Shown here piece after piece: positions 52,498-61,372 of a DNA stretch of 64,000 nucleotides. This DNA is from Planococcus ruber (lineage in GTDB: Bacteria; Bacillota; Bacilli; Bacillales_A; Planococcaceae). The DNA lies in assembly GCF_022819085.1 (NCBI RefSeq), contig NZ_JALHAG010000004.1, positions 310,001 through 374,000 of the forward strand, in the 5' to 3' direction. Under the pieces are notes generated by a model. It saw nothing but the letters and a program-made list of their open reading frames with translations. It ran no database searches and had not been told where the DNA came from. Position 1 is the stretch's first letter. The number at the start of each line of letters is the position of its first letter. The translations under genes and the position numbers were made by a program.

Positions 52498-54543
52498 TTG
52501 CAAAACGTAGCGATTGTTGGCGGCGGCGCTGGAGGCTCTGCCATTTTACGAATTTTATTGGAGTCTGATTATATGCGGGTCGTTGGCATCGCGGACACTA
52601 ATCCGGATGCCCCGGCCATTCGTACTGCGAGAACTGAAGGGATTTTCACCACGGACAACTACCGGGATTTTGATAAAGAATTAGTGGATATGGTTTTTAA
52701 CGTAACGGGAAGCGAAGCCGTACAAAAAGACCTGCCGCAATTTTTTTCGGAAAATACGGTGATCATACCCGGCAGCATTGCCAATGCCCTTGTCCGGCTA
52801 TTGATCGAAAAAGAGCATTTGATTTCTTTGCTAAGCGAAGAAAGCCATAAACAGAATATCATTTTTAATTCCATAGAAGAAGGCATGATCGGAATCGATA
52901 GAGACGGGCATGTCAATTTCATGAACCGAAGCGCAGCCCGCATGGTCAACGTAGATATCGAATCTGCCATCGGCCGGCCGGTCAATGAAATCATTTCGTC
53001 GAGTGAACTGTCGCGGATTTATGAAACTGCGCGCACCGAATTGAACCGGGAACTCGTGCTAAAAAACGGCACCAAAATTGTCACTTCCCGATTTCCGATG
53101 ATTGACGAGAACGGGGAAACCATCGGCGCATTTGCGGTGTTTAAAGATATCAGCGAAGTCGTTTCGCTAGCAGAGCAGATTACCGATCTAAAAGAAGTGC
53201 AGACGATGCTGCAAGCGATTATCCAGTCGAGCGATGATGCCATCTCCGTAGTCGATGAGAAAGGCAATGGGCTGTTAGTCAATCCGGCGTATACGCGCAT
53301 TACGGGCCTGCAGACGGAAGATGTCATCGGGCAGCCGGCTTCAGCGGATATTTCGGAAGGGGAAAGCATGCACTTAAAAGCGCTGCAGACACGCAAACCC
53401 TACCGCGGAGTGAATTTGAAAGTCGGCCCTGCGAACCGGGAAGTCATTGTCAATGTGGCGCCGATAATCGTAGACAACCAACTAAAAGGAAGTGTCGGCG
53501 TCATCCACGATACGACCGAAATCCGGTCACTGATGAAAGAATTGGACCGGGCGCGGAGCATCATCCGGACCCTGGAATCGAAATATACATTTGATGACAT
53601 TGTCGGCTATTCTTCCGAAATGCAGCTGAGCCTTCAGCAGGCGAAGCTTGCCGCCCAGACGCTCGTAACCGTCTTGCTTCGAGGGGAATCCGGAACCGGC
53701 AAAGAATTATTCGCCCATGCCATCCACAGTGCGAGCGAACGGAAATTCAATAAGTTTGTGCGGGTCAATTGTGCAGCTCTATCGGAATCGCTGCTCGACA
53801 GCGAACTGTTCGGCTACGAAGAAGGCGCGCTCCCAGGCGTTAACAGCGGAGCAAAGCGCGGATTGTTTGAAGAAGCGAACAACGGCAGTATTTTCCTGGA
53901 TGAAATCGGTGAATTGTCCCCGGCGCTCCAAAGCAAATTGCTTCGTGTCCTGCAGGAGCATGAAACGCTGCGCATCGGCGGTACAATTCCTATTCCGGTC
54001 AATGTCCGAGTAATCGCTTCAACCAATGCGAATATGGAAAAAGCGCTTCTTGACGGGACGTTCCGCGAGGATCTGTACTACCGGCTGAACCGCATGCCGA
54101 TCCTAATTCCGCCCCTGCGGAAACGGAAGCAGGACATTCCGCAAATCGTTGAACGGCTCTTGCTGAAGTTGAATCAGGAATACGGACGGAATGTAGAGGC
54201 GGTCACCGAAAAAGCGACGCAATTGCTGAAAGTCTATGATTGGCCAGGCAATGTCCGGGAATTGGAAAACGTCATCAGCCGGTCGATGATTTTCATGCAG
54301 ATGAATGACAAGACGTTAACCGAAGAACACATTCCGCGGAACATGCTGAAAGCGGCTGAAGCAAAGCATGAAGTCGTCGTTGAATCATCAGTGCCGCTCC
54401 AGGAACAGCTGGACGCTGTCGAGCGCGGCATTTTGCATCATGCGCTCACGCAATTCAAAGGAAATAAATCGAAGACTGCCAAGCAGCTGGAAATTTCTCT
54501 TCGAACTTTATATTATAAACTCGAAAAATATGGCTTATCATGA
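52498..54543 (+). CDS. bkdR: Sigma-54-dependent activator of the bkd operon (BkdR)
   Basis: Activates the branched-chain keto acid operon with sigma-54 RNA polymerase, 681 aa. Domains: an N-terminal Rossmann-like segment (VAIVGGGAGGSAILRILL), two PAS-like domains (about 110-220 and 235-345), an AAA+ domain with Walker A GESGTGKE (about 400) and FLDEIGELS Walker B, and a Fis-type helix-turn-helix (NKSKTAKQLEISLRTLYYKLE). The sigma-54 contact loop, normally GAFTGA, reads GALPGV (residues 443-448). The start is TTG 52498, with GGAAGG upstream; ATG 52488 is out of frame. Named by match of context with B. subtilis. Confidence 0.9.
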   Translation: MQNVAIVGGGAGGSAILRILLESDYMRVVGIADTNPDAPAIRTARTEGIFTTDNYRDFDKELVDMVFNVTGSEAVQKDLPQFFSENTVIIPGSIANALVRLLIEKEHLISLLSEESHKQNIIFNSIEEGMIGIDRDGHVNFMNRSAARMVNVDIESAIGRPVNEIISSSELSRIYETARTELNRELVLKNGTKIVTSRFPMIDENGETIGAFAVFKDISEVVSLAEQITDLKEVQTMLQAIIQSSDDAISVVDEKGNGLLVNPAYTRITGLQTEDVIGQPASADISEGESMHLKALQTRKPYRGVNLKVGPANREVIVNVAPIIVDNQLKGSVGVIHDTTEIRSLMKELDRARSIIRTLESKYTFDDIVGYSSEMQLSLQQAKLAAQTLVTVLLRGESGTGKELFAHAIHSASERKFNKFVRVNCAALSESLLDSELFGYEEGALPGVNSGAKRGLFEEANNGSIFLDEIGELSPALQSKLLRVLQEHETLRIGGTIPIPVNVRVIASTNANMEKALLDGTFREDLYYRLNRMPILIPPLRKRKQDIPQIVERLLLKLNQEYGRNVEAVTEKATQLLKVYDWPGNVRELENVISRSMIFMQMNDKTLTEEHIPRNMLKAAEAKHEVVVESSVPLQEQLDAVERGILHHALTQFKGNKSKTAKQLEISLRTLYYKLEKYGLS

Positions 54544-54546
54544 ATG

Positions 54547-54584
54547 TGTGCAAATTATTGCAGGGTTTTGCAATAATTTGCACA
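54547..54584. promoter_or_regulatory. Paired BkdR-type sites (upstream activator sequence) of ptb
   Basis: A perfect 16-bp inverted repeat, TGTGCAAATTATTGCA (54547-54562) and its complement (54569-54584), separated by 6 bp. Each arm itself contains a near-palindrome TGCAA-N4-TTGCA, and the two are centred 20 bp apart, about two turns. The midpoint lies about 93 bp before the expected sigma-54 start point, a normal distance for a sigma-54 enhancer. It has no T run, so it is not a usual terminator for bkdR. Confidence 0.75.
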
Positions 54585-54632
54585 GTAAATAGCCTTAAAA
54601 AGGAAATAAAGCGCTTTCAAGACTTATATCTT

Positions 54633-54646
54633 GGCTTTTATTCTGC
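54633..54646 (+). promoter_or_regulatory. Sigma-54 (-24/-12) promoter of the bkd operon
   Basis: TTGGCTTTTATTCTGCTTT contains the essential GG (54633-54634) and GC (54645-54646) separated by 10 bp, the invariable sigma-54 geometry. It lies between the bkdR-type sites and ptb. Confidence 0.82.
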
Positions 54647-54675
54647 TTTAATTAGAAAGGAACGGGGTGATTTTG

Positions 54676-55584
54676 ATGGCCACATTAGCGGAGATCCTGG
54701 AAAATACGGCGAGCAGCAAAGAAACGGTAGTAGCCGTTGCAGCTGCGGCAGACTCTGAAGTCCTGGAAGCGGTCCATCGTTCGCTCGAGCGGAATCTTGC
54801 CAGTTTCAGGCTTTTCGACGACTTGGAAAAATTGCATGCTGCAATTGGAAAAAGCCATCCTTATCTCAGCAATCACCCTAAAATAAAAATTCACCATGCA
54901 GCCGATCCTCAATCAGCAGCAGAAGCAGCTGTAAAGTCAGTTTCCAACAAGGAATCTGACGTATTGATGAAAGGCCATATACCGACAGCAATATTAATGA
55001 AAGCGGTTTTACAGCCGGCATTTGGCCTGCGGACCGATCAGGTTTTATCGCATGTAGCCGCTTTTGAAATCGAAGGTTTCGAACGGCTTGTATTTGTGAC
55101 GGATGCCGGAATGAACATCCATCCGGATCTGCAGCGAAAAGCTGAGATCATCCAGAATGCTGTTTTTTTCGCACATTCCCTGGGGATCCAAATGCCGGTG
55201 GTTGCGCCGCTCGCTGCCATTGAAGTCGTCAATCCCGTTATGCAGGCAACTGTTGATGCCGCCGCGCTTACCGCAATGAATAAGCGCGGACAGCTAACAG
55301 GATGCATTGTAGAAGGGCCGCTAGCCCTTGATAATGCGATTTCGCTAAAAGCAGCAAAACACAAAGGGATCGCTGCGAAGTCAGCCGGATTAGCTGATAT
55401 TCTGTTGGTCCCCAATATCGAATCAGGCAATATCTTGTATAAATCATTGGTGTTTTTTTCGAAAGCGAAAGTGGGAGGCGTCATTGTAGGTGCGAAAGCG
55501 CCCATCGTGCTGACTTCCCGGGCAGACAGCGCAGAAACGAAATTGTTCTCGCTTGCACTCGCCATTCGCTCATCGACTATCTAA
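54676..55584 (+). CDS. ptb: Phosphate butyryltransferase
   Basis: Exchanges branched-chain or butyryl-CoA with phosphate, giving the acyl phosphate used by butyrate kinase. 302 aa, PTA/PTB family: DVLMKGHIPTA near residue 93, FVTDAGMNIHPDL, and VPNIESGNILYKSLVF near the end. I use ATG 54676 (AACGGGG upstream); an in-frame GTG 54667 is possible. First gene of the sigma-54 dependent operon. Confidence 0.93.
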   Translation: MATLAEILENTASSKETVVAVAAAADSEVLEAVHRSLERNLASFRLFDDLEKLHAAIGKSHPYLSNHPKIKIHHAADPQSAAEAAVKSVSNKESDVLMKGHIPTAILMKAVLQPAFGLRTDQVLSHVAAFEIEGFERLVFVTDAGMNIHPDLQRKAEIIQNAVFFAHSLGIQMPVVAPLAAIEVVNPVMQATVDAAALTAMNKRGQLTGCIVEGPLALDNAISLKAAKHKGIAAKSAGLADILLVPNIESGNILYKSLVFFSKAKVGGVIVGAKAPIVLTSRADSAETKLFSLALAIRSSTI

Positions 55585-55608
55585 CGAGACCACTAGGAGG
55601 AATTTACA

Positions 55609-56703
55609 ATGGAAATTTTCAAAAGAATGGAACAGCACGACTACGAACAATTGGTATTTTGCCAAGATAAAAACTCAGGATTAAAAGCAATCATCTGCAT
55701 CCACGATACGACGCTCGGACCTGCTCTAGGCGGTACACGCATGTGGAATTATGACACTGAAGAAGAAGCAATCGAAGATGCAATCCGCCTTGGCCGTGGA
55801 ATGACTTATAAGAACGCAGCTGCCGGATTAAACCTTGGCGGAGGCAAAACGGTTATTATCGGCGATCCGTTGAAAGACAAAAACGAAGAAATGTTCCGTG
55901 CATTCGGACGCTTCATCCAAGGCTTGAATGGCCGTTACATCACAGCTGAAGATGTCGGTACAACTGTTGCAGACATGGACTTGATCCATGAAGAAACAGA
56001 TTTTGTTACAGGCATCTCACCTGCATTCGGTTCTTCAGGAAACCCTTCACCGGTAACTGCTTACGGCATTTACATCGGCATGAAAGCGGCTGCGCTTGAA
56101 GCATTCGGCGATGATTCGCTTGAAGGCAAAACGGTTACGGTTCAAGGCGTAGGAAACGTAGCTTATACCCTTTGCAAACATCTTCACGAAGAAGGCGCAA
56201 AACTGATTGTTACGGATATTAACCAAGAAGCGGTGCAGCGCGCTGTCAATGATTTCGGCGCCGTGGCTGTTGCACCTAATGAAATCTATTCACAGGAAGC
56301 GGATATTTTCGCACCATGTGCAATGGGTGCCATCATCAATGACGATACGATTCCTCAACTGAAAGTTAAAGTCGTTGCAGGATCTGCCAATAACCAATTG
56401 AAAGAAGAGCGCCACGGCGATGAATTGGAAGCAAGAGGCATCGTTTATGCACCGGACTTCGTCATCAACTCAGGCGGCGTAATCAACGTTGCGGATGAAT
56501 TATACGGCTACAATAACGAACGTGCGATGAAGCGCGTAGAAACCATCTATGACAGCATCACTCGCATTTTTGAAATCGCAAAACGCGATGGCATTCCAAG
56601 CTACATCGCAGCTGAGCGCATGGCGGAAGAACGCATCAACCGCGTTAAAAACTCAAGATCACAATTTTTGCGCAACGGACATAACATCCTAAGCAGAAGA
56701 TAA
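55609..56703 (+). CDS. bcd: Leucine (branched-chain amino acid) dehydrogenase
   Basis: NAD-dependent oxidative deamination of Leu, Ile and Val to the keto acids used by the Bkd complex. 364 aa with the Glu/Leu/Phe/Val dehydrogenase fold: catalytic Lys in [24 protein letters not shown], and the NAD loop [23 protein letters not shown] ribosome site. Highly biased codons suggest strong expression. Confidence 0.95.
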   Translation: MEIFKRMEQHDYEQLVFCQDKNSGLKAIICIHDTTLGPALGGTRMWNYDTEEEAIEDAIRLGRGMTYKNAAAGLNLGGGKTVIIGDPLKDKNEEMFRAFGRFIQGLNGRYITAEDVGTTVADMDLIHEETDFVTGISPAFGSSGNPSPVTAYGIYIGMKAAALEAFGDDSLEGKTVTVQGVGNVAYTLCKHLHEEGAKLIVTDINQEAVQRAVNDFGAVAVAPNEIYSQEADIFAPCAMGAIINDDTIPQLKVKVVAGSANNQLKEERHGDELEARGIVYAPDFVINSGGVINVADELYGYNNERAMKRVETIYDSITRIFEIAKRDGIPSYIAAERMAEERINRVKNSRSQFLRNGHNILSRR

Positions 56704-56725
56704 TAGAGAAATGGAGGATTCGCTT

Positions 56726-57817
56726 GTGCAAGAACAGCATCATCGTATTTTGGTCCTGAATCCCGCCTCAGATGCGACTAAAATCGGCGTTTTTGACAAC
56801 GACATTTTGATTATGGAGAAAACGCTCCATCATTCATCGGATGCATTTGATGAATTTGCTTCATTAGCAGATCAAAGTGCCGTTCGAAAACAAGCGATTC
56901 TTGAAGCGTTGGATGAAGAAGGCATGAATGTCTCGAACCTGGCGGCCGTATGCGGTAGGGGGGGATTGCTTCGTCCGATAGAAGGCGGGACCTATTTAGT
57001 GAATGAAGCAATGCTCGAAGATTTACAAAAAGGAATATTAGGTCAGCATGCCTCCAATTTAGGGGGCATTGTTGCGTATGAAATTGCAAGTGGCTTAAAT
57101 ATCCCTGCATTTATTGTCGATCCGGTAGTGGTTGATGAGCTATCGCCGCTTGCCAGAGTTTCCGGCTTTAGCGGCATTGAACGAAAATCGATTTTCCATG
57201 CCCTGAATCAGAAAGCGGTTGCCCGCAGATACGCAAAAGAGCGGGGGCAAAGCTATGAAGAGGTCCGATTGATCGTCGCCCATTTAGGCAGAGGCATTAC
57301 TGTCGGAGTCCATCAGGGCGGCAAAGTGGTCGATGTCAACAACGGCCTCCATGGCGATGGCCCATTCAGCATGGAACGCGCAGGGACAATCCCTTCCGGC
57401 GATCTGGTGGAGTTGTGTTTTTCCGGTCAATACAGCCGGCGGGAAATGCTGCTGAAGCTTGTCCGGAATTCTGGAGTATCCGGCTATTTAGGGACAAGCG
57501 ACAGCGTCCGAATCGAACGGCGGATTAAGAATGGCGACCTTGCAGCAAAATCGATTTTTGACGCTATGGCTTATCAAGTAGCGAAAGAAATCGGGGCAGC
57601 AAGCGCAGTTCTTGAAGGCCGCATTGATGCCATCATCTTAACGGGATCGTTGGTGCACGGCAAAGCGTTAACCGAAGAAATCACGAAGCGCATCCGCTGG
57701 ATTTCGGATGTGGTGGTCGTACCGGGGGAAAACGAGCTTCAGGCATTGGCTGAAGGAGCAGTCCGGGTTCTAAGAAATGAAGAAGACGCGAAAGTTTACC
57801 CAGCATTATCAGAATAA
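56726..57817 (+). CDS. buk: Butyrate kinase
   Basis: Converts the acyl phosphate from Ptb to free acid and ATP; 363 aa, the same length as in B. subtilis. GTG 56726 fits TGGAGG 8 bp upstream, whereas the in-frame ATG 56711 lies inside that ribosome site. Acetokinase-family features: [13 protein letters not shown] (usual N-P-G-S-x-S-T-K altered), [22 protein letters not shown], and [15 protein letters not shown]. Follows bcd with a 22-bp gap. Confidence 0.92.
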   Translation: MQEQHHRILVLNPASDATKIGVFDNDILIMEKTLHHSSDAFDEFASLADQSAVRKQAILEALDEEGMNVSNLAAVCGRGGLLRPIEGGTYLVNEAMLEDLQKGILGQHASNLGGIVAYEIASGLNIPAFIVDPVVVDELSPLARVSGFSGIERKSIFHALNQKAVARRYAKERGQSYEEVRLIVAHLGRGITVGVHQGGKVVDVNNGLHGDGPFSMERAGTIPSGDLVELCFSGQYSRREMLLKLVRNSGVSGYLGTSDSVRIERRIKNGDLAAKSIFDAMAYQVAKEIGAASAVLEGRIDAIILTGSLVHGKALTEEITKRIRWISDVVVVPGENELQALAEGAVRVLRNEEDAKVYPALSE

Positions 57818-57834
57818 GGAGGTCATCTTCACTT

Positions 57835-59262
57835 ATGGCACAAAATTATGATGTAGTCATTCTAGGCGGCGGAACGGGCGGATATGTAGCTGCGATCCGT
57901 TCAGCACAATTAGGGTTAAAGACGGCGATTGTTGAAAAAGGAAATTTAGGCGGGACCTGTTTACATAAAGGCTGTATTCCAAGCAAAGCGCTGCTGCGCA
58001 GTGCGGAAGTCTACTCTACAACGAAAAACCATGCAGCGGACTTCGGCGTGAACACAGGCGATGTTTCATTGGATTTCTCCCGTGTCCAACAGCGAAAACA
58101 AGGCATTGTGGACCAATTGCATGCAGGCGTCAAAGGCTTGATGAAAAAAGGCAAAATCGATGTTTATGAAGGCATCGGCCGAATTCTCGGGCCGTCCATC
58201 TTTTCGCCAAACCCAGGCACGATTTCAGTGGAACTGAACAACGGGGAAGAAAATGAGATGCTGATCCCGAATAACGTCATCATTGCGACCGGATCTCGTC
58301 CGCGCACGCTTCCGGGCCTTGCCATCGACGGGAAATTCGTCATGAGCTCGGATGAAGCGCTTGCGATGGAAGAACTTCCAAAATCTATTCTTATTGTCGG
58401 CGGAGGAGTCATCGGCATCGAATGGGCATCTATGCTGAACGATTTCGGGGTGGAAGTCACGGTAATTGAGTACGCTGACCGCATCCTTCCGACGGAAGAT
58501 AAAGACATTTCGAAAGAAATGCAAAAACTCCTGTCGAAAAAAGGCATCAAATTTGCAACGAGCGCCAAAGTGATGGCTGAAACGCTTCAAACGGGCGAAA
58601 ACGGCGTGGCGATCCAAGCAGAAACGAAAAACGGCACGGAATCTTTCTCAGCTGAGAAAATGCTGGTTTCGGTTGGGCGCCAGGCAAATGTTGAAAACAT
58701 CGGCCTGGAAAATACGGACATCGTGGTGGAAAAAGGGTTTATTCAAGTGAAAAACACCTTCCAGACAAAAGAATCGCATATATACGCAATTGGCGATGTT
58801 ATTGGCGGCCTTCAGCTTGCGCACGTGGCTTCGCATGAAGGCATTACAGCGATCGAGCATATTAAAGGAAATAATCCGCATGCCATCAACTACGATTTGG
58901 TCTCCCGCTGCATTTATTCGAATCCGGAAGCGGCAAGCGTCGGCATTACGGAAGATCAGGCAAAAGAAAAAGGCTTTGATGTCAAAGTCGGCAAATTCTC
59001 ATTTAAAGCAATTGGGAAAGCACTTGTTTACGGCGAGTCAGACGGATTTGTGAAAATTATCGCTGACAAAGCCACGAACGATATTCTCGGTGTCCATATG
59101 ATTGGGCCGCACGTAACGGATATGATTTCTGAAGCGGGTCTTGCAATGGTGCTTGACGCAACGCCATGGGAAATTGCCGAAACGATCCATCCGCACCCGA
59201 CATTGTCTGAAGTCATGGGAGAAGCGGCACTTGCTGTAGACGGAAAAGCGATCCATAGCTAA
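57835..59262 (+). CDS. lpdV: Dihydrolipoamide dehydrogenase (branched-chain E3)
   Basis: Flavoprotein that reoxidises the lipoyl arm of the Bkd complex with NAD+. 475 aa. FAD loop VVILGGGTGGYVAAI, redox disulfide GGTCLHKGCIPSK, NAD loop ILIVGGGVIGIE, FAD contact YAIGDVIGGLQLAH, and C-terminal HPHPTLSE with the active-site His/Glu. Between buk and bkdAA as in B. subtilis. Confidence 0.96.
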   Translation: MAQNYDVVILGGGTGGYVAAIRSAQLGLKTAIVEKGNLGGTCLHKGCIPSKALLRSAEVYSTTKNHAADFGVNTGDVSLDFSRVQQRKQGIVDQLHAGVKGLMKKGKIDVYEGIGRILGPSIFSPNPGTISVELNNGEENEMLIPNNVIIATGSRPRTLPGLAIDGKFVMSSDEALAMEELPKSILIVGGGVIGIEWASMLNDFGVEVTVIEYADRILPTEDKDISKEMQKLLSKKGIKFATSAKVMAETLQTGENGVAIQAETKNGTESFSAEKMLVSVGRQANVENIGLENTDIVVEKGFIQVKNTFQTKESHIYAIGDVIGGLQLAHVASHEGITAIEHIKGNNPHAINYDLVSRCIYSNPEAASVGITEDQAKEKGFDVKVGKFSFKAIGKALVYGESDGFVKIIADKATNDILGVHMIGPHVTDMISEAGLAMVLDATPWEIAETIHPHPTLSEVMGEAALAVDGKAIHS

Positions 59263-59275
59263 AGGAGGAATTCAA

Positions 59276-60280
59276 ATGGCTTCAAAACACGAAGAAGCAG
59301 GTTTGACGAAAGAAGATTTATTGAAGATCTATGAAACGATGATGACGGCGCGCCGTGTGGATGAGCGGATGTGGCTCCTAAACCGGGCCGGCAAAATCCC
59401 ATTCGTCATTTCATGCCAAGGGCAAGAAGCGGCTCAAGTAGGAGCAGCTTATGCACTGGATAATACGAAAGACTATATTGCACCTTATTACCGTGATTTG
59501 GGCGTCGTGCTGCATTTCGGCATGACTCCGAAAGACATTATGCTTTCAGCGTTTGCAAAAGCAGAAGATCCGAACTCCGGCGGCCGCCAGATGCCAGGGC
59601 ATTTCGGCCAAAAGAAAAACCGTATTCTGACGGGTTCTTCGCCGGTAACGACGCAATTGCCGCATGCAGTCGGTGTTGCACTTGCCGGGAAAATGAAAAA
59701 GCAGGATTTCATCACGTTCAATACGCTTGGCGAAGGTTCTTCCAACCAAGGAGATTTCCATGAAGGCTTGAACTTTGCAGGCGTCCATAAATTGCCGGTC
59801 ATCACAATGGTCGAAAACAATAAATACGCGATTTCTGTTCCATTCGACCGCCAAGTGGCGAGCAAGAACGTATCAGACCGCGCAGCAAGCTACGGCATGC
59901 CGGGTGTGACAATTGACGGAAATGATCCGATTGAAGTCTATAAACACGTGAAAGAAGCGGCTGACCGTGCACGCCGCGGCGAAGGCCCAAGCTTGATCGA
60001 AACGGTTTCTGAACGGATGACGGCCCATTCATCGGATGATGATCACCGCCAATACCGCTCAGCAGACGAATTGGCTGCGCAAAAAGATAAAGATCCGATC
60101 CTGACTTTTGGTGCATATTTGAAAGAAAACGGCATCATGGATGATGAATTGGAAAAAGAAATCAACGACCGCATCATGGTGATCGTAAACGAAGCGACAG
60201 ATTACGCTGAAAACGCTCCATACGCAGAACCGGAACATGCACTTAAATATGTCTATGCGGAAAAAGGAGGAAACGAATAA
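59276..60280 (+). CDS. bkdAA: Branched-chain keto acid dehydrogenase E1 alpha
   Basis: Decarboxylating subunit (with BkdAB) for 2-oxoisovalerate and related keto acids; 334 aa. TPP-binding GEGSSNQGDFHEGLNFA, phosphoryl-loop like region ERMTAHSSDDDHRQY, and the catalytic His-loop PGHFGQKKNR. AAAGGAGGAA upstream; its stop overlaps the start of bkdAB (TAATG). Confidence 0.95.
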   Translation: MASKHEEAGLTKEDLLKIYETMMTARRVDERMWLLNRAGKIPFVISCQGQEAAQVGAAYALDNTKDYIAPYYRDLGVVLHFGMTPKDIMLSAFAKAEDPNSGGRQMPGHFGQKKNRILTGSSPVTTQLPHAVGVALAGKMKKQDFITFNTLGEGSSNQGDFHEGLNFAGVHKLPVITMVENNKYAISVPFDRQVASKNVSDRAASYGMPGVTIDGNDPIEVYKHVKEAADRARRGEGPSLIETVSERMTAHSSDDDHRQYRSADELAAQKDKDPILTFGAYLKENGIMDDELEKEINDRIMVIVNEATDYAENAPYAEPEHALKYVYAEKGGNE

Positions 60281-61263
60281 TGGCAGTAATGAATTATATT
60301 GACGCCATCACGCTTGCCATGAAAGAAGAAATGGAACGTGACGAAAACGTTTTTGTCCTAGGTGAAGATGTCGGGAAAAAAGGCGGCGTATTTAAAGCGA
60401 CGCAAGGATTGTATGATCAATTCGGAGAAGACCGCGTAGTTGATACGCCGCTTGCGGAATCAGCGATTGCCGGTGTTGGAATCGGAGCAGCGATGTACGG
60501 CATGCGCCCGATCGCTGAATTCCAATTTGCAGATTTCATCATGCCTGCAGTCAACCAGATCATTTCGGAAGCTTCGCGCATCCGCTACCGGTCGAACAAT
60601 GATTGGTCATGCCCGATCGTTTTCCGCGCGCCATTTGGCGGCGGCGTTCACGGGGCGCTTTACCACTCCCAATCAGTGGAAGCGGTATTTGCGAATCAGC
60701 CTGGATTGAAAATTGTCATCCCGTCCACTCCATACGATGCAAAGGGATTACTGAAAGCGGCGATCCGCGATGAAGATCCGGTCATGTTCTTTGAGCATAA
60801 ACGGGCTTACCGTTTGATCAAAGGCGAAGTTCCAGAAGACGACTATATTGTTGAAATCGGAAAAGCGGATGTAAAACGCGAAGGCGAAGACATTACCGTC
60901 ATCACTTACGGACTGGCTGTCCATTTCGCACTTCAAGCGGCAGAGCGCCTGGCAGAAGACGGCATTTCTGCACATGTTCTAGATTTGCGCACGATTTATC
61001 CGTTGGATAAAGACGGCATTATCGAAGCAGTGAAGAAAACCGGAAAAGTTCTATTGGTCACAGAAGACAATAAAGAAGGAAGCATTATCGGTGAAGTGGC
61101 GGCGATCATCGCTGAAAACTGCCTATTCGACCTTGATGCACCGATCAAACGCTTGGCAGGTCCAGATGTTCCGGCGATGGCGTATGCGCCGACAATGGAA
61201 AAATACTTCATGATCAACCCGGATAAAGTGGAAAAAGCGATGCGGGAACTTGCGGAATTTTAA
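60280..61263 (+). CDS. bkdAB: Branched-chain keto acid dehydrogenase E1 beta
   Basis: Partner of BkdAA forming the alpha2beta2 E1, 327 aa, with the transketolase-like fold: VFVLGEDVGKKGGVF, DTPLAESAIAGVGIGAA, RAPFGGGVHGALYHSQSVEA. AAAGGAGGAAA in the end of bkdAA is its ribosome site. Followed by a short hairpin repeat and bkdB. Confidence 0.95.
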   Translation: MAVMNYIDAITLAMKEEMERDENVFVLGEDVGKKGGVFKATQGLYDQFGEDRVVDTPLAESAIAGVGIGAAMYGMRPIAEFQFADFIMPAVNQIISEASRIRYRSNNDWSCPIVFRAPFGGGVHGALYHSQSVEAVFANQPGLKIVIPSTPYDAKGLLKAAIRDEDPVMFFEHKRAYRLIKGEVPEDDYIVEIGKADVKREGEDITVITYGLAVHFALQAAERLAEDGISAHVLDLRTIYPLDKDGIIEAVKKTGKVLLVTEDNKEGSIIGEVAAIIAENCLFDLDAPIKRLAGPDVPAMAYAPTMEKYFMINPDKVEKAMRELAEF

Positions 61264-61264
61264 T

Positions 61265-61331
61265 CGAAAAGCGGAGGCGGGCGTTCAGCTCTGAAAGGCT
61301 TATGACCCGAGGAGTTGCCCGTTGTGAACAA
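61265..61331. repeat. Short GC-rich hairpin repeat inside the bkd operon
   Basis: GAAAAGCGGAGGCGGGCGTTCAGCT-type sequence resembles the head of the 4399 repeat (GAAAAGCGGAAGCGGCC), and TTATGACCCGAGGAGTTGCC resembles its tail (AGACCCCGAGGGGCTGGCC), with the inner hairpin missing. CGGGC pairs with GCCCG, and AGCTC with GAGTT. It lies between the E1 beta and E2 genes. Confidence 0.65.
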
Positions 61332-61372
61332 AGAAAAGTAAAAGATGCACTCAATAAAAGGAGGAATCCCTT

